Assembly (NCBI RefSeq): GCF_002366715.1
Contig: NZ_DFBS01000034.1
Span: 1-61,675 of the forward strand
Direction: 5' to 3'
DNA from: Halomonas sp. UBA3074
GTDB taxonomy: Bacteria; Pseudomonadota; Gammaproteobacteria; Pseudomonadales; Halomonadaceae
DNA length: 61,675 bases
Within the stretch, counting starts at the first letter, position 1. Each line of letters opens with the position of its first letter. Under the pieces are notes generated by a model, which worked only from the letters and a program-made list of their open reading frames with translations, made no database searches and was not told where the DNA came from. The position numbers and the translations under genes were made by a program. This document shows positions 17,535-27,647 of the stretch, in pieces.

Positions 17535-18902
17535 ATGCCGAAGGGCTCTTGCTTAAAACTGTTTGCCATGGGGGCCGCTTTTGCGGCCCTCGCGCCCTTG
17601 AGCGACGTGGCAATGGCCACCCCTAACCAAGCGGGAATGAATGCTGGGGGAGCCTGGGCTCGAGATTTCAACCCAAACAATGCCTTCCGTTCAGCTACAT
17701 CGAGCCTGGGTCTTGAGGATACAAAAACCTCTGGCGAGCTTGGAGGGGAGGTGGGGCTTCAAGTTAAACAGAAACAGCAGCGGAACTTTAGATGCCGCGA
17801 CGGGGCTCGCCTCACTGCAGGCGGCATTCGAGTTTTGGTCGAAGAGTGTGAACAAAGCGACAATGGTGAGCTTGAGCGGATCAGTGTGTCCGTATGTGAC
17901 GCACTAACTCAGGGGATACGGTGTAGCGAGGACCGCTACACGGTCACAAGAGAAATACCGACCGGGGGAGAAGCCGCCTTCAGCGGAGGCAACCTGTACG
18001 GAGCATATCGAGTCGAGGCTGAATGTTCTTCATCGTCTTGCACCATGACTATGCACCAACTTCACGGGGATGCATGGGGCGGCAACGATATGCGTCAGAA
18101 AGGGAATGATAGAGTCAATCAAGATCCCAATCACCCGTCAAATACAATTAGTGATGTTCGCGACAACCCTACTTTTGAACGTGGCAGCAACTTTGCTGAT
18201 GATCGTTCAAAGTGTCTCGGCAATCAAATAAACCAACTTTTCAGTGAAGGTGATATTCCAGTTTCATGTGACCCCAACGACCCAAGGACAATTGATTTTC
18301 TTGACATCAATGCTGGTGGAGAATGCAAGCCGGATAAAATCACAACCGATTCCTGCGTGGTCGATATACCAACAAGACTCGTTACTTGTGAGCCTGAATC
18401 TCGGGAGTGTGAGGTAAGAAGAGACTCCGCAGAGTTTAGCTGCGCTAGAAAACTTGAGGTGACGGGAATAAAAATACCGACATGTAATAATGGCGATCAC
18501 CTTTTAACTATAACAAGCGACCCCTGCCCTAGTTGCGTCGATTACCTCAGGTATAACTTTTATTGCCAAGAGCAAGGATACCGAGTTGTCTATGACACTG
18601 TAAATAAATCAGATGGTTCACGTCGGACTGGCCCTCACTCAAACGTTGTCAGCGGCGGGTTAAATACTAATGTACCTAAAACAACTGTTATAGAGGACTT
18701 CAGCGGAAGTAAATGCTTTCGAGTAGCTTACGAGCAGAACTGTAATGGCACTACCTGCAACGTCACAGCTTACTTTGAAAACCCTTGCAAGAACATAAGC
18801 TATGCAGGTTCAAATAGCTTCCCTATACCAATGAGAATCGAATTCACAGATAGAGTGATCGATGAATGTACTGGTTTAGAAAGCAGACGACCTGAGTTAT
18901 AA
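17535..18902 (+). CDS. Cys-rich secreted protein, TraN-like
   Basis: 455 residues from ATG 17535, one nucleotide after the trbC stop (TGACATG) with GGAGGAG just upstream. A signal peptide (LFAMGAAFAALAPLSDVAMA) is followed by a domain rich in spaced cysteine pairs (FRCRDGARL...VEECEQ; TCEPESRECEV; CPSCVDYL). Position after trbC and before the TraN homologue, and the Cys density, suggest an outer-membrane or periplasmic partner of TraN, or the N-terminal half of a split TraN. The second half of the gene is noticeably AT-rich compared with traU and trbC. Confidence 0.6.
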   Translation: MPKGSCLKLFAMGAAFAALAPLSDVAMATPNQAGMNAGGAWARDFNPNNAFRSATSSLGLEDTKTSGELGGEVGLQVKQKQQRNFRCRDGARLTAGGIRVLVEECEQSDNGELERISVSVCDALTQGIRCSEDRYTVTREIPTGGEAAFSGGNLYGAYRVEAECSSSSCTMTMHQLHGDAWGGNDMRQKGNDRVNQDPNHPSNTISDVRDNPTFERGSNFADDRSKCLGNQINQLFSEGDIPVSCDPNDPRTIDFLDINAGGECKPDKITTDSCVVDIPTRLVTCEPESRECEVRRDSAEFSCARKLEVTGIKIPTCNNGDHLLTITSDPCPSCVDYLRYNFYCQEQGYRVVYDTVNKSDGSRRTGPHSNVVSGGLNTNVPKTTVIEDFSGSKCFRVAYEQNCNGTTCNVTAYFENPCKNISYAGSNSFPIPMRIEFTDRVIDECTGLESRRPEL

Positions 18903-18905
18903 ATT

Positions 18906-21125
18906 ATGAAATATATTCATCTAGCAACTTTATTAATTTATCTAATAATACCTCAGGTTACCTTTGGAGCTTTAAGCGACTACCAAGAGTGCTATAAGGT
19001 CGGAGAAACATGTATTGATTCTGCCCCTAGAACAATAATGGGTGAAACAGTCAGACGAGAATGCTGGGAATATGCTGTTACTTATAGATGTTACGGCGAT
19101 CCATATAGCCACACTTGCAATCTCGAAGCACTACAGAACGATGATGACTGGGAGTTGGTAAACACATTTGGAGAAACATATCCAGCGACCTATTCGCAAT
19201 ATTCACGCATTCTTCCTGACAGTTGGATCGAAGAATGGCAAAAGAGCGAGTTCACATGTAGTGCCGACACTTCGTATGGCTGTGGCCCAGATATAAGCAG
19301 GACAGATATAAAAGATGCTTCTGGAAATATTGTCGGCCAGAAAGTAACTAAGCGCTGTTACATCGGCGAGACACCACGTTGCAATAACGACCCGAACTGC
19401 AACATAACGAGCTACGACTGCACCAGAAAGCAAGACGGTTTATGCGTTCGGCAGGAACAGACATATACATGTCGCGAAGATGGGAAATGCGATCCTAGTT
19501 CCTACGAAATTATGCCTGAAGTTAGCGATGATGAAGGCGCCTTCTCAGACGCTATTGCAGCGGCAGGTGTCATGGACATGATCGCTGCCGAGGGTGGGTT
19601 AGATGAAAACATGCGGATCTTTTCTGGCATGGAGCGCGAGTGCAAAGCGATTACAAGCGATTTCCGCCGCATGATGGAATTTAACGCAACCGTATCAACC
19701 GTTTTGGCAACGTATTTTGGAGGACCGCTTGGAGCTGTCTTGGCTGGCACTGCTTCGGCAGACATTCTAAATGCTATTGAGCACATGCAATGCTGTCAGG
19801 AAGACCCAGAAGATGTCGTTTTGACCAGCTCATTTATCTCTATGGCTACAGGAATCGGTGCTGACTACTGTGACCTCGAAGATGTAGAGCTTGCTGCTGC
19901 TCGCATGGCGAAACGAGCCGTCCAAGTTACACCCGGCTTTGTTCCCACCAATAATACGCTATGCACGTTCGCAAATTATATTTACAACGCGCCTGCGAAA
20001 GGTGACATGTCCTACGCGAAGCAAATATGCGCACATTGGACAAGGCCATGGTCGATTGCGAACACCCAAACTCAGGTGGATAGATACCAACGCTGGTGCG
20101 AGTTTGACTCGATGCTTGCCAGAATAATTCAAGAACAGGGTCGAGAACAGCTTGCCGAGTTGGCTTCGCAAAACGCAGGTGGAGCTGTTACCAAGCGCAT
20201 TGAGTTTCCTTTTTACAATTCTGCCGGAGGATGGTCGAACGAGCTAAATGCCAACAGCAATCGAGTGCGGTTCTGGCAGTGGAAAGAGGAATGCTCTACC
20301 GATGAAGGCTTTACCAATTCGATGTTATCTGGATACGATTGCCCTTCAAGCCCAGACATTTATGCAGCGGTCTGCTCTGAATCGTCATGCGGGGCACCGC
20401 CTGATCACCCTGTTTATGGCTTTAGCCCAGGCTGGGAAACCCATCGCTTAGCAGCAGAGGATCATCACACCCGTGCGATCAACCGATATTCGGTAGTAGA
20501 AGGTGGGTGTTTTGAAGATGGCAGCTGTGAATACAAAGTTCACGCTTGGAAAGCTGGCGCTGGTGGTCAGATGCGCATTCCCTTAGATATGAAGTGGCCA
20601 ATCAATTTTCCTAATGATGGCTGGGGCGAGTTTTCTTGGGCGCATAACAATGTTCACTTCGAGGCATATACAAACCCTCTAGGTTCAGAATCCCCTTCCA
20701 GAGGGCTGCGCATGTGTATCGGTTCATCATATGAATGCTATGACAATGCGGCGTGGAATGAAGTCAACATCCAAAATGACATTACTAATTTGAATAACTA
20801 TGTCAGCAACAGTCCACCAGTGACTCTCACTGGTGGATGTTCCGTTGAGGAATGTGAGTTTAGAGCTTCAATTGAAGTCAATCTTACAGCTAAGCCTTGG
20901 TACACCTACTCAGAAAAGAAATACGAGCCGTGCATGCTAAAGGTTTTGGGTAGCTGTGTGACAAAGGCCTCCACAACTTACGATCGTCAGTACAAGCCAG
21001 ACTGCACCGGGTTCACTATTGACGAGTTCCTTGCACTTGATCTCGGCGATATGGATTTCTCGGAGTACGTGGAAACGTTGTCGGAAAAAGCACAATCGGA
21101 GTTCAACCAGACATGGGCAAGATAG
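18906..21125 (+). CDS. traN: Mating-pair stabilisation protein TraN
   Basis: 739 residues with a signal peptide (LATLLIYLIIPQVTFG). More than 40 cysteines; CIDSAPRTIMGETVRRECWEY matches the TraN motif (C-x-RTI-G-x-V-x-R-x-CW-x-Y), and the central hydrophobic patch with CKAIT...MQCCQED is also seen in TraN proteins. TraN is the outer-membrane adhesin that stabilises mating pairs by contacting recipient outer-membrane proteins. Three bp after the preceding Cys-rich gene. The first ~600 bp are AT-rich, as in the gene before it, which suggests this surface-exposed module was exchanged as a block. Confidence 0.72.
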   Translation: MKYIHLATLLIYLIIPQVTFGALSDYQECYKVGETCIDSAPRTIMGETVRRECWEYAVTYRCYGDPYSHTCNLEALQNDDDWELVNTFGETYPATYSQYSRILPDSWIEEWQKSEFTCSADTSYGCGPDISRTDIKDASGNIVGQKVTKRCYIGETPRCNNDPNCNITSYDCTRKQDGLCVRQEQTYTCREDGKCDPSSYEIMPEVSDDEGAFSDAIAAAGVMDMIAAEGGLDENMRIFSGMERECKAITSDFRRMMEFNATVSTVLATYFGGPLGAVLAGTASADILNAIEHMQCCQEDPEDVVLTSSFISMATGIGADYCDLEDVELAAARMAKRAVQVTPGFVPTNNTLCTFANYIYNAPAKGDMSYAKQICAHWTRPWSIANTQTQVDRYQRWCEFDSMLARIIQEQGREQLAELASQNAGGAVTKRIEFPFYNSAGGWSNELNANSNRVRFWQWKEECSTDEGFTNSMLSGYDCPSSPDIYAAVCSESSCGAPPDHPVYGFSPGWETHRLAAEDHHTRAINRYSVVEGGCFEDGSCEYKVHAWKAGAGGQMRIPLDMKWPINFPNDGWGEFSWAHNNVHFEAYTNPLGSESPSRGLRMCIGSSYECYDNAAWNEVNIQNDITNLNNYVSNSPPVTLTGGCSVEECEFRASIEVNLTAKPWYTYSEKKYEPCMLKVLGSCVTKASTTYDRQYKPDCTGFTIDEFLALDLGDMDFSEYVETLSEKAQSEFNQTWAR

Positions 21126-21703
21126 CTTTAATTCAAGCTACTTGTGTGGTGATGGTATTGGCATCTACTGGCTCCTTCGGGAGCCCAGTAGACCGAATCA
21201 CTGCCCAAGCTGAAGCGCTGGCATCGGGTGCAGCCGGTTCAGAGGAAGTTGTGCAGAACGCGGGGCAGAGGCCTTTCATGTTCACGCCCAATAATGGGTA
21301 TGTAGGCCTAGAAACCCAGCTAGATGTATCGCTCACTTATACGTCCTTTGAGAACGGTGGACAGAACGTTAGAAGAGTTGAAAAAGCAGTTGTCGACTGG
21401 GGTGACGGCTCAAGTCCGACCACAGTGCTCCCTGGCACACCCGCCTACCATACGTATGGCCACCGCAATAAGGAGGGTGCCATTACACCTCATGGAAGTA
21501 TTGTCTATACCGGCAGGATTACGTTCGTGACTACTTCAGGCAATGCATATACCGAGCAATTTCAATATAGCATGTGGCATTCCTTTCTTGACTCGCTTGT
21601 TCCAGGAGGAAGATCGCTACCCAACAACATGCTACCGAGCGTTAGTGGGGCTGGTGGCAGGGATCGTTTGCCCAGTGGCTTCTTTGATAGGAACAACAAA
21701 TAA
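21113..21703 (+). CDS. Secreted protein with a PKD-like fold in the transfer operon
   Basis: 196 residues, overlapping the end of traN by 13 bp. Signal peptide (CVVMVLASTGSFGS). Residues about 60-145 resemble a PKD domain: VSLTYTSFENG, VDWGDGSS, then YHTYGHR and GRITFVTTSG. PKD folds mediate protein or glycan contacts outside the cytoplasm. Not part of the canonical F set, so it may be a lineage-specific pilus or surface accessory. Confidence 0.55.
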   Translation: MGKIALIQATCVVMVLASTGSFGSPVDRITAQAEALASGAAGSEEVVQNAGQRPFMFTPNNGYVGLETQLDVSLTYTSFENGGQNVRRVEKAVVDWGDGSSPTTVLPGTPAYHTYGHRNKEGAITPHGSIVYTGRITFVTTSGNAYTEQFQYSMWHSFLDSLVPGGRSLPNNMLPSVSGAGGRDRLPSGFFDRNNK

Positions 21704-22116
21704 TGCAAACTCTTTTCAAGGCTGCGCTGATCATGGTGGCAACAACCATGCCTTTGTTTGCCAATGCTCAGGAAGGCGCCAATGAACCCGCGCATCAGCT
21801 TTACGGCGGTCATGATGCTGGCGCGCTACTTAGCAAGTCGCTTATGGTGACCAGCCAGCTAGATTGGCTCAATGCCTGGTCGCTGAACCTTGGAGGCAAT
21901 CCACCAGAAGATTTGCCCCAAGGCTATATCGGAGTTCTAGTCTTCGCGTCCTACCCAGGACACCTCATAAGCCTTCATCCTCTGGACGACAGCTCATCTT
22001 TGATGATTCGCTGCCATCAGGCACCGCTGCCCGACAGCCGTAGCTACATCGCCCCCTCTGCATGGGCAGCCGGGATGTTCCGTGCTGATAGCGTGACGCT
22101 GGAGGATTGCCCATGA
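21703..22116 (+). CDS. Small secreted protein of the transfer operon
   Basis: 137 residues, signal peptide (LIMVATTMPLFANA). Two cysteines (IRCHQAP, LEDCP). Coupled to both neighbours: its start overlaps the previous stop and its stop overlaps the traD start (ATGA). No family recognised. Confidence 0.55.
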   Translation: MQTLFKAALIMVATTMPLFANAQEGANEPAHQLYGGHDAGALLSKSLMVTSQLDWLNAWSLNLGGNPPEDLPQGYIGVLVFASYPGHLISLHPLDDSSSLMIRCHQAPLPDSRSYIAPSAWAAGMFRADSVTLEDCP

Positions 22117-23783
22117 TAGCCGGCAGAATGGATGCGCTGGCACTTACCGCCATTGCAGCCGGCGTTGCGGCCGCTACACCTTGGGCTGTCGGCACCTTCC
22201 CAGCATGGCCTGCTGGCGTCCTGGGTTCGCTGGGGATGGCGCAGCTCACATGGAGCCAGGCTATGGCCAAGCTGCGCCAGTACGACGAGGATTCCCGAGA
22301 GGGCTTCGTGCTGCCTTCAGACGAGCCAGTAGATGATAAGGGGCCTTCCTTACATATCGGCCTGACCACCGACAAAAATACTCGAATCAACATGCCCGAC
22401 ATCCTCGGGCAGCGACACACTGCGATCGTGGGTCAGTCTGGTGTGGGTAAGACTACTCTTGGTGAATATATCCTCTGGCAGCAAACTGCGCGTGGGCGCG
22501 GATGGCTATTCATTGACGCCAAGATCGATCGGGACACTCGGGATCACCTAGCGTACATGGCCAAGGTGACAGGCCGCGAAGATGAACTCTACATTATCGA
22601 CGTGTCAGACCCCGATAACGCCAATACCTATAACCCTGTTCTCCACGGCGATCCTGATGAGGTGGCATCGCGGCTGATGAACCTCATTCCTTCTGCGGAG
22701 AACAATCCAGGCGCCGATCACTACAGGCAATCCGCCAATCATGCACTCACTGTCATCATTGCCGCTCTGCAAGCCTCCGGTCAGTTATATCACTTCGGCG
22801 ATCTATCAATTCTATTGCAGTCCGATAGAGCCCTTGAAAACTTGGAGAGAATGACTCCTCAAGGGCCTGAGAAGAGGGCGCTATCGATCTTCCTCGATCA
22901 GTTCCGTACCCGTACCAAGGAAGGGACAAAAATCGACCTCAACCGCATGAAGCAAACGCTGGGCGGGATGGCAGGCCGGATTGCACTGTTCGCCCAGGGT
23001 AAGTTTGGAAAGGTCTTCAACGTTTATGCCCCGGAAATCGTGCTTACGGAGATTATTCGGAAGGGCCACATGCTTTATGTCTCGCTTCCGACGATGGGAA
23101 AGGACACCGCAGCCCTCAACCTAGGTAAAATGATCGTCTCGGACATTCGCTCTGCTGTTGCCTATATTCAGGATTTACCCAAGGGCGAAAGGCCAGAGCA
23201 TTTCATCGCACTTCTGGATGAAATGGGTGCTTACGTAATGGAAGGGGTAGGGCGTCTCTTCGAGCAGGCGCGATCGGCCAATATCGCACTGATTCCAGCC
23301 TTCCAGTCCTTCAGCCAGCTTAATCGAGTCTCGCCAGACTTTGCAGACATCGTGATACAGAACACATGGAACAAAATATTCTTCAAGTTCGGTGCGAAAG
23401 ACAGCCCTGAAGAGGCCGCAGAAATACTAGGTAAAACCAAGCGTTTTCAACGTACTGTCTCAGTCTCGGCTAACCAGGGAGAGAGTGCGCAGTATTTGAG
23501 AACCACCCCACAATCCAGCATGTCCGATGGCGGCGGCATGGGTGAAAGCTGGCGCGAAGTTGAGGAGTTCAGGGTAACACCGGATCAATTGAGAGCCATG
23601 GATATGGGGCAAGCGGTCATGATGATGGGCGCTCGCATGTATCATTTGAGAACGCCAATGATCAACTACCCCAAACACATTCCTTCATTTAAGGTAATAA
23701 AACGCAAGATGAAGATGCCTGCCGACAAACAGGCGCTTAACTTCGAGGAACGACTAAACGAGTTTCTTACAGCAACTGTTTAG
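22113..23783 (+). CDS. traD: Type IV coupling protein, TraD-like
   Basis: 556 residues from ATG 22113. One or two N-terminal membrane helices, then Walker A GQSGVGKTT (about residue 110), Walker B ALLDEMG (about 370), and the downstream QSFSQLNR motif. These define the TraD/TrwB/VirD4 coupling ATPases, which bring the relaxase-DNA complex to the secretion channel. At about 556 residues it is shorter than F TraD (717) and lacks its long acidic C-terminal tail. Coupled to the gene before it by ATGA. Confidence 0.8.
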   Translation: MIAGRMDALALTAIAAGVAAATPWAVGTFPAWPAGVLGSLGMAQLTWSQAMAKLRQYDEDSREGFVLPSDEPVDDKGPSLHIGLTTDKNTRINMPDILGQRHTAIVGQSGVGKTTLGEYILWQQTARGRGWLFIDAKIDRDTRDHLAYMAKVTGREDELYIIDVSDPDNANTYNPVLHGDPDEVASRLMNLIPSAENNPGADHYRQSANHALTVIIAALQASGQLYHFGDLSILLQSDRALENLERMTPQGPEKRALSIFLDQFRTRTKEGTKIDLNRMKQTLGGMAGRIALFAQGKFGKVFNVYAPEIVLTEIIRKGHMLYVSLPTMGKDTAALNLGKMIVSDIRSAVAYIQDLPKGERPEHFIALLDEMGAYVMEGVGRLFEQARSANIALIPAFQSFSQLNRVSPDFADIVIQNTWNKIFFKFGAKDSPEEAAEILGKTKRFQRTVSVSANQGESAQYLRTTPQSSMSDGGGMGESWREVEEFRVTPDQLRAMDMGQAVMMMGARMYHLRTPMINYPKHIPSFKVIKRKMKMPADKQALNFEERLNEFLTATV

Positions 23784-23792
23784 GGGGTAGTT

Positions 23793-24044
23793 ATGATTAC
23801 AGTGTTATTTTGGGCAACAATCGCCATCTTCGCTATGTTGCTCTTAGGAATTCTTCCGGGAGTAAAGGAAGTCTTTAGACCGCTCATGGATATTTTATCC
23901 AAGGGAACCATAGAGGTATTGAAGTTTGCCGGTGGGTATATTCTTTGGCTTGCCAAGACGATAATTCATGCCCATATCGACCTTGTTACCCACTCATGTC
24001 ATAAGCGCTCATACTTTGACCCAGCAGAAAAGATGAGAAAATAG
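23793..24044 (+). CDS. Small membrane protein downstream of traD
   Basis: 83 residues. N-terminal helix (VLFWATIAIFAMLLLGIL) and a second weaker one (AGGYILWLAKTI), basic C-terminus. Nine bp after traD with GGGGG upstream. Unknown function. Confidence 0.45.
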   Translation: MITVLFWATIAIFAMLLLGILPGVKEVFRPLMDILSKGTIEVLKFAGGYILWLAKTIIHAHIDLVTHSCHKRSYFDPAEKMRK

Positions 24045-24127
24045 CCGCTTCTTATTGTAATTTGAAATCGTCGTATGGTATTATTAGATAACAGCAAGGT
24101 GATTGCGTCGATCGTTCGGAGGTCGAA

Positions 24128-24472
24128 ATGGCTAACAAGAATCGCAAAGCTCGCCGCCAACGTGCGATCGCAGCACGGCAACATGCCGCTCAGCCATCCC
24201 AGGGCTCTTTCGTCGCAAATGAGCTGCACCAACTGATCGGTGCTAATGAAGAAGATGTAGTCAGGGCTTTTAAGTGGAGAGCCAGGCAGAACGTTATCTT
24301 TATCTATGCGGTTAATGCAGTGATATTTGCGTTTCTACTATTCTTCACCGCGTACACTTCAAACAGTGGGCTGAGCAAATTTGTCCCGTTTATCTGGGCG
24401 GGTTTCATCGCTTTGTTCCTAGCACAACAAGCTATGCTGAAACGCTACAAGCAGCTCATCCGAAACACATAA
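24128..24472 (+). CDS. Small membrane protein, last gene of the plus-strand operon
   Basis: 114 residues. Very basic N-terminus (NKNRKARRQRA), then two transmembrane helices (about 58-77 and 84-104). Followed within 3 bp by a strong hairpin. Unknown function. Confidence 0.45.
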   Translation: MANKNRKARRQRAIAARQHAAQPSQGSFVANELHQLIGANEEDVVRAFKWRARQNVIFIYAVNAVIFAFLLFFTAYTSNSGLSKFVPFIWAGFIALFLAQQAMLKRYKQLIRNT

Positions 24473-24474
24473 CC

Positions 24475-24492
24475 CCCCTGCCTTGGCAGGGG
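24475..24492. terminator. Bidirectional terminator between converging transfer operons
   Basis: Perfect hairpin CCCCTGCC-TT-GGCAGGGG, placed exactly between the 24472 stop and the traG stop at 24513. A modest T-run (cttt) follows on the plus strand. Confidence 0.75.
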
Positions 24493-24512
24493 CTTTGCCT
24501 ATATGGCTCCTC

Positions 24513-27500
24513 TTATCGAGACAGCATAAATTCCCGAGGATCAATTTCCTCGCCTTGGGCAGGGGAAGGGATCGATTCATTGCTTGATGAATCTGATGAA
24601 GAACCCCCTGAACGGACCTGTATCCTTGTTATCGTTGCTTCAGTTGCGTTCAAGGTGGGTCCATTTCTGGCCTGGGAGTCAATCTGAGACTGACTAGGCG
24701 GGGCTTCGACATCAACCGGCTCAAAAGTGCCATCGCCACCATATTGGTAATATGCATGCCCGTCTTCTCGCTCGACTGCATAGATTGCTTGCCCATGACC
24801 ACTCTCATCTTGGGTGTAAAGCGCGGGTACGAACATATCATTGCCGACTTGAATATTCGTTCTATCGCCACCCGTGATCATGGCGTCAGCGTTGCTGGCA
24901 TCAGCTGCCGCTAGATCCCTGCGATCAGCAACAGTAAAGCTCTCACCTGTGTCTATAACATGGTAACTATCAGGACGAACAACAGGAGCCTGGGCATTGG
25001 CTTGTATATCATTCAATTGCGTAGGCGAATCAACAGATAGCCCGCTGACACCAATAGCACCAATAGGCGATGTAGTGGCGTCTGCATGACTTGCCCTTTC
25101 ATTAACATCGGCGGTGTTGGCCCCTACTGTCCCCATGACAAGGGCCCCTCGGCCGGAAATGTCTTTTACATCTTCACTCATTTGTCCTTCTACTTTACTC
25201 CGGACAACATCAAAATCACTTTGTATGCCAGCTACAGCGTGAGGATTTGCAGCTGTAGGAAGCGAGCCTGAACGGCTAGTTGTGTATTCCTCACTTGCTC
25301 GTTGCTGAACCTGCACGGCCTCTTGGTAATCATTTGAAGCCGCGTAGAGCATTGATGCTCGGTCTTCACCGGCACGGCTTTCAAGAACCTGACGTGATTC
25401 CCCTTCGGTAAACTTCTGGGAGTAACGACTACCATCTTGTCCTGTAACACTTAGCGTGCCGTCTTCACCAAAAACGAGCTTTCCAGTATCTGCCTGCGCA
25501 ACACTGGTGGTTTCTTCGCGCGCATCTTGATCCGACTGGGACCTACGCACTCCGGCCTCAACAGCCGCCGAGCCTCGGTAATAACCACTTATGCCACTGC
25601 TAAGGCTAAGCCCAAGCTCGCCTTTAACACCTGCTTCAGCTGCCACCTTACCTGCTGCGTGCATGGTCATATCGTTTATTTCGCGCTCAGAAAGACCTGT
25701 TTGATCCATCACTTGACGGGTTGCACCCAATTCACTCATATACCTCTGACCTTGGGTGTCTTGACTCATTCGAGACCAATCAATCGAACCGTCTTGCATA
25801 TAGCCATTGTCTTGGGCGTATTGAGTAGCACCTCGAAGGGAATCGGTCATCATACTTTGAGACTGCTGTGAGAACGACTCCTTGGCTTCTTGAGTGCGCT
25901 GTGTAGCCTCTGAGTATGATTGCGAAGCCGAATAGTTCGCTCTAAAGTCAGCTGGGCGTAAGCCCACGTTCATATCTTGGCCGCTCATACTGGTCACAGT
26001 AGAAGCTCCAACCCCTACATGGTGGGCCGATACTTCTTCCCCAGAGCTATAACGGTGAGAGGTTTGGTGAGCATTCATGTTCGCGTTGTTCATACTTACC
26101 TGGCCAGCCGAAGCTGCACCTGTAGACATGTTGTTCGCGGCTGTCGCCGCTTGTTGGCTACCAGATGCCCTGTCCAAGACAGAGGTGAAGGCGTAACCGC
26201 TGCCAAATACTAGCCCCCACATGATGGCGGGAACTAAGGTGGACATAAAACCTGATGCCATCACCATCTTGTCCGACATCTCGCTGACTGCGCTCATATT
26301 GGCCATGGTGAGACCATCAGCGAGGTATCCCGCTGTCTGCCCCTGGAAATAGAGCATCATGATGTAGTTCACGATAGCGAGCCCTGGCCACCATAAAATG
26401 AGCCAGGTCATCACCTGGGCATACGAGGTGCCCATCTTCTTGCCTAAGCCGGGGACCAACACCGCAGCAAACACAATCGGCGCCAGCCCAATCACGAATG
26501 CCTGAAGGATCGCGAAGAAATAGCCCGCCATATCCCGGAAGAGAATAGCTGTGCTATACCATCCAGATTGCTGGGCACGTCGAGCCTGTTCCATATTCAA
26601 GGCTGAGATCAGCTCGTTGGAGCCTGTGGCCATTGCTGCGTATTCATAGGTGCCTGAGTACATTTCTGCGATTGCGGCTTGTGTGGCAAGCCCTGTGGCG
26701 TCCTGAACGGCACTTCCCCCTGAGGCCCAGCGAAACGAATCATCCAGAGCGGCTTGTGCCAGCGCTGTTGAACCTGCTGCCTGCTGAAGCCAGAACGGGG
26801 AAGCTTCCCTCATGCCGTTCAATAGCGCGGGAGCTGCAGTCTGCAAACGGTTGTCAATGCTCGCGTAGGCCTCATCGCAAGCCTGCATGCCACCATTTGG
26901 ATCGGTCGAGTCATAAACGACGGTATAAACTGCCCGGTTCAGGTTATTGCCTAAAACCCCCCATGCATTTTGTGAGGTAATTAGCGTCACCGGGGATATT
27001 TTGCCGCTAAAAATATTCGGCAACGCACAGTCATTCATGAAACTTTGAATGCTTGATCGCAGGTACGGATCAGTCAGGCGAATCTTCTTCATGTCATTCA
27101 ACATGCTTGCCGCCATGCCAATGGGAGCCCCCTCTGAAATACGTAGATTTTCGAAGTTTGGCGTCGTGAAGTTAGTTTCAATGCCGTTTGTAGCCCACAT
27201 CCCTATCTCTGAGATGACAACAGCAGGAAGACCGATGGCTGCCGGAACGCCTTCAATTCGTTGAATGAATTGGGGCGACCCAACGCCATCCCACACCATG
27301 TCTTCAATAAGAATATCGACCTTCAAAGAGAACAGCATGTAGACAGTAAGAATCATGCCGGCAAAATACATGGCCACCTTTTGCAGACTTCCACCCAGGA
27401 TTCCCGTAAAGCACATCGCAAGGAAGCCGGCCATCGCCAAGAACAGCGCCAAGTTCCTGAACCCAGGGTTTGAGTCAGGGTCAGTCAGGCGTTTAATCGC

Positions 27501-27647
27501 CTCCAGTATTTGCGCCAGCGCATAACCATTGCCATAGCCATAAAATGTCCAAGTGTCACCACTTGCAGGCGTCATGGTCTCTGCGATTGCTAACCCCGGA
27601 ACAGCGACCAATCCAATAGCTATAAGGGCAGGAACAAGCCATTTCAT
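24513..27647 (-). CDS. traG: Mating-pair stabilisation / pilus assembly protein TraG
   Basis: 1044 residues. The N-terminal half has a signal or anchor helix, several membrane spans (FLAMAGFLAMCFTGILGG; MAGYFFAILQAFVIGLAPIVFAA; MTWLILWWPGLAIVNYIMML), as in TraG N-domains. The C-terminal ~500 residues are soluble, Gln/Ser/Ala-rich and periplasmic in F TraG, where they act in entry exclusion recognition. Its start abuts the traH stop, so traF-traH-traG form a unit, but they run opposite to traW-traD. Confidence 0.78.
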   Translation of the reverse strand: MKWLVPALIAIGLVAVPGLAIAETMTPASGDTWTFYGYGNGYALAQILEAIKRLTDPDSNPGFRNLALFLAMAGFLAMCFTGILGGSLQKVAMYFAGMILTVYMLFSLKVDILIEDMVWDGVGSPQFIQRIEGVPAAIGLPAVVISEIGMWATNGIETNFTTPNFENLRISEGAPIGMAASMLNDMKKIRLTDPYLRSSIQSFMNDCALPNIFSGKISPVTLITSQNAWGVLGNNLNRAVYTVVYDSTDPNGGMQACDEAYASIDNRLQTAAPALLNGMREASPFWLQQAAGSTALAQAALDDSFRWASGGSAVQDATGLATQAAIAEMYSGTYEYAAMATGSNELISALNMEQARRAQQSGWYSTAILFRDMAGYFFAILQAFVIGLAPIVFAAVLVPGLGKKMGTSYAQVMTWLILWWPGLAIVNYIMMLYFQGQTAGYLADGLTMANMSAVSEMSDKMVMASGFMSTLVPAIMWGLVFGSGYAFTSVLDRASGSQQAATAANNMSTGAASAGQVSMNNANMNAHQTSHRYSSGEEVSAHHVGVGASTVTSMSGQDMNVGLRPADFRANYSASQSYSEATQRTQEAKESFSQQSQSMMTDSLRGATQYAQDNGYMQDGSIDWSRMSQDTQGQRYMSELGATRQVMDQTGLSEREINDMTMHAAGKVAAEAGVKGELGLSLSSGISGYYRGSAAVEAGVRRSQSDQDAREETTSVAQADTGKLVFGEDGTLSVTGQDGSRYSQKFTEGESRQVLESRAGEDRASMLYAASNDYQEAVQVQQRASEEYTTSRSGSLPTAANPHAVAGIQSDFDVVRSKVEGQMSEDVKDISGRGALVMGTVGANTADVNERASHADATTSPIGAIGVSGLSVDSPTQLNDIQANAQAPVVRPDSYHVIDTGESFTVADRRDLAAADASNADAMITGGDRTNIQVGNDMFVPALYTQDESGHGQAIYAVEREDGHAYYQYGGDGTFEPVDVEAPPSQSQIDSQARNGPTLNATEATITRIQVRSGGSSSDSSSNESIPSPAQGEEIDPREFMLSR

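Noticed and set aside
26633..27473. Plus-strand frames of 70-115 codons across traG
   Set aside because: They are antisense shadows of traG with no RBS or family resemblance.
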